IMG/VR virus record: IMGVR_UViG_3300030406_003992
Coordinates: 1-34,404 of that record
Length of the DNA stretch: 34,404 nucleotides
Reading direction: 5' to 3' (one strand)
Origin: a virus
Below the pieces are notes generated by a model. That model saw nothing but the letters and a program-made list of their open reading frames with translations. It ran no database searches and was not told the origin of the DNA. Shown one piece after another: positions 30,884-34,404 of the stretch; position 1 is the stretch's first letter; every line of letters starts with the position of its first letter. Both the position numbers and the translations under genes were made by a program.

Positions 30884-31193
30884 TCTGTGTAATTTGTTCT
30901 GTTAACGCTCCGGCAGCCCTCGTAGTAACTTGCAGAGACCAATCTGCCGAAGTATCAGCAACAGTAAATACAGCATCACCGCCAGCGATTCCGGCGGAAG
31001 CGGCTACGGATATATTAGAAGCTTCCCAAGAATTTAGGGCTGAACCGTATTTTTCGGTCACTATGGAACGGGTTATCGTCTGAGTAGTATTTTCGGTTCT
31101 GTTACTAGAGCCGGTAGTCCAAGTTGGAATACCGTTAGCAAAAACAGGTGACGACATTAATAAAAAAATTGGTAAAGTAATTAATTTTTTCAT
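30828..31193 (-). CDS. exported protein, 121 aa (cyanophage-type)
   Basis: The signal peptide is MKKLITLPIFLLMSSPVFAN, with a likely cut at VFA|N. The mature protein is Thr/Ser-rich and beta-like: GIPTWTTGSSNRTENTTQTI, ALNSWEASNI, GDAVFTVADTSADWSLQVTTRAAG and the end TSVITSLSVFSQ. The TWTxG...TEVTQTI...W...TRAAG...TTSxxTSLSVFSQ pattern is a family I recall from cyanophages. It starts within the stop of the membrane-protein gene (31190) and forms a three-gene minus-strand unit. It may coat the periplasm or cell surface of the infected cell; role unknown. Confidence 0.8.
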   Translation of the reverse strand: MKKLITLPIFLLMSSPVFANGIPTWTTGSSNRTENTTQTITRSIVTEKYGSALNSWEASNISVAASAGIAGGDAVFTVADTSADWSLQVTTRAAGALTEQITQNDTITTTSVITSLSVFSQ

Positions 31194-31447
31194 TTGATTC
31201 CTACGTTGTTTTTACTATTATCAATCATTTTAGGAGAATTTGCATTTTTCTTTTTGTTAACTGAGATACCATAGCTGCCTAAAACTCCACTGGTTAGGCC
31301 GGCTAAAAACGCGCCATCATTACGAATTTTATCCATATAGCCTAAAGTCATCATTGCTAAAGACCAGCATAAAATCATAAATCTAACAGCATGACCAAAA
31401 ATTTCAGCCCAATCGGTGCCTTCTTTTTCTTCTTTATCTTCTTCCAT
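31190..31447 (-). CDS. small two-helix membrane protein, holin candidate, 85 aa
   Basis: A charged N-terminus (MEEDKEEKEGTDWAEIFGHA) is followed by a hydrophobic helix at residues 19-38 (VRFMILCWSLAMMTLGYM), a short charged turn, a second hydrophobic helix at 45-63 (GAFLAGLTSGVLGSYGISV), and a basic tail. Size and topology fit a small holin, and I recall similar GHAxRFxxLCWSLxxMTxGY proteins in cyanophages. No endolysin sits beside it, so the holin role is a hypothesis. It is the first gene of the minus-strand trio. Confidence 0.75.
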   Translation of the reverse strand: MEEDKEEKEGTDWAEIFGHAVRFMILCWSLAMMTLGYMDKIRNDGAFLAGLTSGVLGSYGISVNKKKNANSPKMIDNSKNNVGIK

Positions 31448-31512
31448 AAAAAACTGTATTTATGGCAAATTTAGCAAAAATTGTTATGTTTGGAAAGTAA
31501 CACACATTTTTC
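31448..31512. promoter_or_regulatory. divergent intergenic region, probable promoters both ways
   Basis: Minus-strand genes start at 31447 and plus-strand genes at 31513, so transcription in both directions should begin in or near these 65 AT-rich bases. A possible minus-strand TTGCTA box is visible, but no convincing consensus pair can be fixed by eye. Confidence 0.4.
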
Positions 31513-31677
31513 ATGATTAAAATTTTAAAACCAATACTATTGACGTTCCTTACAACGACTACTGTAAAGCGTTTAGTAGTAGACCTCTTACGTGCAATAT
31601 GTAAACAAACCTCAAACAGTCTTGATGACCGTGCTGTTGATATTTTGGAAAAACAATTATTTCCAGTAAGACAATGA
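31513..31677 (+). CDS. small conserved protein, 54 aa (cyanophage-type)
   Basis: The product reads MIKILKPILLTFLTTTTVKR, LVVDLLRAICKQTSNSLDDR and ends AVDILEKQLFPVRQ. It has a hydrophobic start and a helical body. The MIKxxKPLLLTFLTTTxVKRLVVDLLxA...DDxAVDxI pattern is, from memory, a recurrent mini-protein in cyanophages. Its stop overlaps the next ATG (ATGA). It may be membrane-associated and lysis- or virion-related; not proven. Confidence 0.8.
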   Translation: MIKILKPILLTFLTTTTVKRLVVDLLRAICKQTSNSLDDRAVDILEKQLFPVRQ

Positions 31678-31943
31678 GAAAATTTTTAAATATTGAAATT
31701 GAAGAAGCACCTCCTGAACTTCAACTATCAGTTGAAATGAGATGCAGAGACATTATGCAAAGTGAAGATTATGACAATATCAAAAGGTATTGCACTCACT
31801 TAGTAAGACATCAAATGGATCAAGATGTTTTTCTTGCTTCAATGCTCGGAAGATTAATTGAACTTGAAGCTGCTTTAGTTAAAAAAAATTTAGCTGAAGA
31901 GAAAAAAACTAACCCTATAAAAAAGCTTTTTCGTATTGATTAA
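31674..31943 (+). CDS. conserved small helical protein, 89 aa (cyanophage-type)
   Basis: The start overlaps the previous stop (ATGA). The sequence has PPELQLSVEMRCRDIMQSED, IKRYCTHLVRHQMDQDVFLASMLGRLIELEAAL and a basic end. LQLSxEMRCRDxMQS...YCxxLxRHQMxQDVFLAxxLGRxIELE is a family I recall from cyanophages, usually adjacent to the gene above. No membrane segment. The 3' end overlaps the convergent minus-strand gene by 29 bases. Function unknown. Confidence 0.8.
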   Translation: MRKFLNIEIEEAPPELQLSVEMRCRDIMQSEDYDNIKRYCTHLVRHQMDQDVFLASMLGRLIELEAALVKKNLAEEKKTNPIKKLFRID

Positions 31944-32202
31944 TTTCTTCATCTGTAAAATCTCTAATTAATAAATTATCAATTTTATTTAATTCATAAT
32001 TGTATTTAATAACAGCAGTTTTTATATGCTCTGCAATCCAACGACCTTCACCATAAACTACTTGAGCTTTTCCATTTTTATTTATATGCACATAATGATC
32101 TTGACCTTTTAATTGAACATCTAAAAAGTTTCTTTCTAAATTTTTACGCCTTATATTTTTTAATCTTTGTAGTTTTACAGAAGAATGTACTTTTTTTTTC
32201 AT
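31915..32202 (-). CDS. basic hypothetical protein, 95 aa
   Basis: The product begins MKKKVHSSVKLQRLKNIRRK and contains DVQLKGQDHYVHINKNGKAQVVYGEGRWIAEHIKTAVIKY. It is the last gene of the leftward operon, and its start overlaps the preceding gene's stop (ATGA at 32199-32202). The basic N-terminus suggests nucleic-acid contact, but no family is recognised. It converges with and overlaps the 31674 gene without any terminator hairpin that I can see. Confidence 0.65.
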   Translation of the reverse strand: MKKKVHSSVKLQRLKNIRRKNLERNFLDVQLKGQDHYVHINKNGKAQVVYGEGRWIAEHIKTAVIKYNYELNKIDNLLIRDFTDEEINQYEKAFL

Positions 32203-32354
32203 TTTAATTCAAGTGTAATATCAATCCAGCAAGGTTGCGGTTTAACTCCTGGAATTTGTTTATAAAAAGGATTTGTTATGTATTCATAAGTTTTTTCACC
32301 ATCAAAAAAAATTCTGCCAATATAAGGATCTGATGGAAACTTTGGTCTCTTCAT
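32199..32354 (-). CDS. small hypothetical protein, 51 aa
   Basis: Read on the minus strand from ATG at 32354: MKRPKFPSDPYIGRIFFDGE, KTYEYITNPFYKQIPGVKPQ and PCWIDITLELK, ending at TGA 32199-32201. It fills an otherwise empty gap, starts four bases after the nuclease-like gene ends, and its stop is coupled to the next start (ATGA). Family unknown; the tight packing is the main support. Confidence 0.65.
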   Translation of the reverse strand: MKRPKFPSDPYIGRIFFDGEKTYEYITNPFYKQIPGVKPQPCWIDITLELK

Positions 32355-32358
32355 ATAA

Positions 32359-33015
32359 TTACATAACTATATTAATTTTATTGCCTAATTCCTTCATAAT
32401 TACTTTTATATCATCTTTATTAAGATTCCTAAAAACTTCATATTTAAGAACTCTTTTATCTTTAAACATTTTATGAAGTTTTCTTTCCAATGATTTAAAG
32501 TCACTACGACGAGGACTAACAGCTAAAACTTTATCTGGTTGTTGTTCTTTTATTCTTATTTTTATTCTTGAAGCAGTAGCTCTACCAATTTTCCAATAGC
32601 CCTGACTTTCAACAAAATATACATGACCCCATTCTTTAGATTTTTTAGGCGCTTTATAACTTTCAGGTGGAGTCCAGGCATTTTCCCAACCTTCATCTAG
32701 TGCTTCTTCATTCCAAACTTCTTTACCTCTAACATATTTAACAAAGCCTTTTCTTATAAGCCATAACATAGCTTCAAAGTCACTAGACATTTCATATTGT
32801 TTTACTCCATTTATAAATATGTCAGTTTCTTTAAAAACAATTCCATATTTTTTATATATTGTTTCTTCGTCCATACCAAAAAATTTTTCATGTTCAGTCC
32901 TGGTATCTTTTTCATAATCTCCAACCCAAGTACGAATAGTACCATCACCAGTTGTAGTAACGGTACATTCATTATTATTATTAAAAACTAATTTTGGATA
33001 GCCGGAATTAAGCAT
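32359..33015 (-). CDS. T5orf172/GIY-YIG-type nuclease-like protein, 218 aa
   Basis: The C-terminal domain has GHVYFVES (residues 130-137), YWKIGRA (140-146), a basic strand SPRRSDFKSLERKLHKMFKDKR (167-188) and YEVFRN (192-197). This is the order VYF/YxIG, R, LExxLHxxF-xxxR, EWF of T5orf172/MUG113 domains, members of the GIY-YIG nuclease superfamily. Glu177 and Glu193 are candidate catalytic or metal-binding residues. The first 125 residues, with FDFEAMLWLIRKGFVKY-like helices, form a separate domain that I do not recognise. It lies in the recombination operon; a DNA-cutting or repair role is plausible. Confidence 0.78.
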   Translation of the reverse strand: MLNSGYPKLVFNNNNECTVTTTGDGTIRTWVGDYEKDTRTEHEKFFGMDEETIYKKYGIVFKETDIFINGVKQYEMSSDFEAMLWLIRKGFVKYVRGKEVWNEEALDEGWENAWTPPESYKAPKKSKEWGHVYFVESQGYWKIGRATASRIKIRIKEQQPDKVLAVSPRRSDFKSLERKLHKMFKDKRVLKYEVFRNLNKDDIKVIMKELGNKINIVM

Positions 33016-33217
33016 TTGAATTAAATTTTGTTTTTAAATATTCAAGTTCAATTGCTTTTTTATCTCGTAAATAATCTTCATTCGTCATGGTAGATTCCAT
33101 TAAATATCGATCATTTAAACGAGATATGGCAGCATCATATTCTTGTTGGTTCAAAATGGAATGTCCTCCGTTTCTTCTTCTGTTTGTATTCTTCTTGGAT
33201 TTATAGTTCCAAAACAT
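33008..33217 (-). CDS. small hypothetical protein, 69 aa (or 48 aa from an internal TTG)
   Basis: The frame from ATG 33217 gives MFWNYKSKKNTNRRRNGGHS and then ILNQQEYDAAISRLNDRYLM. It would overlap the DIPF-protein gene by 67 bases. A TTG at 33154 overlaps that gene's TGA as TTGA and would give 48 residues, in line with the GTGA and ATGA couplings elsewhere. The second half (SRLNDRYLMESTMTNEDYLRDKKAIELEYLK) looks like a real helical protein; the first part does not. The end overlaps the nuclease-like gene start by eight bases. Confidence 0.6.
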   Translation of the reverse strand: MFWNYKSKKNTNRRRNGGHSILNQQEYDAAISRLNDRYLMESTMTNEDYLRDKKAIELEYLKTKFNSNA

Positions 33218-33504
33218 GAATCTTCATCATCTTCGAATTTACTTTTTTTACCATTTCCATTTAAATAAATACCTTCAACTTCTTCGTATTGTTCTGTTCT
33301 CATGTCATAAACTTTTCCAGGTTTATGTAAATCTTTTACTTTAGCTGCAGCTTGTAAATGAGCGCAAAATTCATCAACAGAGCTTAATGGAACAAAAACT
33401 CTAAGTTGTTTTGGATATTTTTCTTTACTGTTTTCGTAAGGATTATTTCTAACCCCAAAATTAACAGGTAATGAAAGTGCTGGATCAAATTCTTGATAAG
33501 CCAT
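33151..33504 (-). CDS. putative ssDNA-binding protein with DIPF tail, 117 aa
   Basis: The frame is open from 33552, but that start would overlap the HTH gene. ATG at 33504 gives MAYQEFDPALSLPVNFGVRN, QLRVFVPLSSVDEFCAHLQAAAKVKDLHKPG, VEGIYLNGNGKK and an acidic end TEEETEDIPF. Bacterial SSBs end in an acidic tail closing with DIPF, which docks onto repair and replication proteins. Together with the ERF gene upstream, this suggests an SSB partner for annealing. The first part is not a canonical OB-fold SSB that I recognise, so the SSB call is an inference from tail and context. Confidence 0.6.
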   Translation of the reverse strand: MAYQEFDPALSLPVNFGVRNNPYENSKEKYPKQLRVFVPLSSVDEFCAHLQAAAKVKDLHKPGKVYDMRTEQYEEVEGIYLNGNGKKSKFEDDEDSCFGTINPRRIQTEEETEDIPF

Positions 33505-33509
33505 AATTT

Positions 33510-33740
33510 TTAAAATGAATGAATTGGTGTAATGTTGTGTGCTTCTTCCCATGCCAAAACATGGTGAAGCTCGTAGCGAACGCGAGGTTGACCGATCGCT
33601 AAATGAGTTTTTGGTAATGTGTACCAGGTCGGACCTGTTTTATTACCAGCTTTAGTTTTATCTCGCCAACTTTTAATAGTTGCAGGTTTTAATGCATATC
33701 TATAAGCGAGGTCTTTAGTTGTTAAATACTGCTTCTCCAT
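33510..33740 (-). CDS. small HTH protein (MerR/excisionase/AlpA-like), 76 aa
   Basis: The sequence YLTTKDLAYRYALKPATIKSWRDKTKAGNKTGPTWYTLPKT and VRYELHHVLAWEEAH is the helix-turn-helix layout of DNA-binding domains of the MerR/excisionase family (LT-x-xDLAxRxxxxxxTIxxWR, then RYxxxDVxAWE). It may regulate the recombination operon or act as excisionase, but no integrase is in the window. The start shares a base with the ERF stop (TAATG), and the next gene begins six bases after its end. Confidence 0.8.
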   Translation of the reverse strand: MEKQYLTTKDLAYRYALKPATIKSWRDKTKAGNKTGPTWYTLPKTHLAIGQPRVRYELHHVLAWEEAHNITPIHSF

Positions 33741-34404
33741 TAGCTATTTATTTGTTCAGTAAGATTTTCGATTTTAGCTTCTAATAAATCAAGTAATTTA
33801 ACGTGTTCTTCTACAGTTATTTTCCCTTCATTTAATCTATCGTTAAAAGAATCAGTATAAGAATCAAGTTTTTTAAGTTGTTTACAATCTTCGATAGCTT
33901 TTTTAGCTAAAACAAAAGTTGTAGATTTTTGACTAACTGGTGGTTTTTTTGATACTTCTTTAATTGCTTCTTCTTTCTTTTGGGCTGTAATTATTTCAGT
34001 TAGAGTTTTTTCTTTTTGTTTTTTTGGCTTTTCTTCTTCAATTTCCATATTGTTATCCATATCAGTTTCAAGACCAAGAATTAATTTAATACTGTATCTT
34101 CTCTGATAGGTAACAGAACCACCCCAAACATGAGCTTCATTTTTCTTTTGTAAATCACGTGGAGGTAAAAATAAAGGTAATTCACTTACTTCTTCATGTC
34201 CTTGTTCATGAACTAATTTAGTTTTTACTAAAGTTTCACCTGTTGGCGTGTAACCAAAAAGTTGAGATAAATGAAAACCATTGTTATGTAAAACAGGTTG
34301 TATTAAAGAAAGCATTTGTTCAAGTGGTAAATAATCATACCCAAATGCACCTTGATTAACATGTTTAGATTTTCCTAAAGTTGGAAATTCTTTTTGTGCT
34401 TTTT
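33740..34404 (-). CDS. erf: ERF-family single-strand annealing protein, 5' end outside window
   Basis: The open frame runs to the window edge. Before the first internal Met (34315) the frame still encodes KEFPTLGKSKHVNQ and GYDYLPLEQ, so the true start lies beyond 34404. Family motifs are the YxYxxLExxLxxIQPxLxxxGF pattern (DYLPLEQMLSLIQPVLHNNG), GGSVTYQRRYSIKLILGLETD with the aromatic TYxRRY core, and a charged linker with a helical C-terminus. ERF proteins anneal complementary single strands in phage recombination. It heads the leftward operon that includes HTH and DIPF-tailed proteins. Confidence 0.88.
   Translation of the reverse strand, partial: KAQKEFPTLGKSKHVNQGAFGYDYLPLEQMLSLIQPVLHNNGFHLSQLFGYTPTGETLVKTKLVHEQGHEEVSELPLFLPPRDLQKKNEAHVWGGSVTYQRRYSIKLILGLETDMDNNMEIEEEKPKKQKEKTLTEIITAQKKEEAIKEVSKKPPVSQKSTTFVLAKKAIEDCKQLKKLDSYTDSFNDRLNEGKITVEEHVKLLDLLEAKIENLTEQINS

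Noticed and set aside
30853-31083. 76-residue plus-strand frame opposite the exported-protein genes
   Set aside because: Antisense to two recognised minus-strand proteins with signal peptides.
1-34404. CRISPR arrays, tRNA genes, insertion sequences, integrase and attachment sites
   Set aside because: I looked for regularly spaced repeats, tRNA-like cloverleaf ends, transposase or recombinase motifs and duplicated borders, and found none that I could support.

Overview
The window is part of the genome of an AT-rich, long-tailed (siphovirus-type) double-stranded DNA phage. Genes are tightly packed with many ATGA, GTGA and TAATG overlaps, and no gene-free stretch exceeds 300 bases. The complete virion gene order is present: terminase, portal, MuF, scaffold, capsid, neck, tail tube, tape measure, tail tip, fibres. 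The host is probably a marine picocyanobacterium (Prochlorococcus or Synechococcus). This is an inference from the low GC and from a block of small genes at 30.3-31.9 kb that resembles, from memory, families seen in cyanophages. No photosynthesis gene, integrase, repressor or tRNA was seen, and both ends of the window cut through genes.

Layout: (1) 1-1217, plus strand: the tail end of a replication-type protein and small unknown genes. (2) 1141-2693: a ParB-like nuclease-fold protein with a zinc knuckle, coupled to a C5-cytosine DNA methyltransferase. (3) 2697-9964: packaging and head, with small and large terminase, DUF4055-type portal, MuF protein, five small very basic proteins, a scaffold-like coiled-coil protein and the major capsid protein. 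(4) 9967-13034: a probable decoration protein, connectors, tail terminator and tail tube. (5) 13038-21263: tail assembly chaperones with a programmed -1 frameshift, a 696-residue tape measure, and a lambda-like tail tip set M-L-K-I-J. (6) 21267-29527: an elaborate fibre region of about ten genes with duplicated modules. (7) 29536-30310: two small plus-strand genes, ending at a two-way hairpin terminator. (8) 30347-31447, minus strand: two exported proteins and a small two-helix membrane protein. (9) 31513-31943, plus strand: two small conserved genes. (10) 31915-34404, minus strand: a leftward recombination operon with an ERF annealing protein (5' end outside the window), a MerR/Xis-type HTH, a protein with an SSB-like DIPF tail, a T5orf172 nuclease-like protein and small unknowns.

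The head module looks SPP1/DUF4055-like and the tail tip looks lambda-like, so the virion is a mosaic. By eye, the tail-tip genes (about 15.7-21.3 kb) and the fibre at 28.2-29.5 kb use more G/C-ending codons than the head genes and the fibre at 26.4-28.2 kb, which suggests exchange of host-recognition modules. The most interesting features are the array of lysine-rich mini-proteins between MuF and scaffold (including a DUF5872-like protein apparently split at an A-run), the triple GGCTGTGCT repeat before the capsid gene, the in-frame A AAA AAC slip site, the L protein without its usual cysteine domain, the DIPF-tailed partner of ERF, and the secreted-protein cassette.
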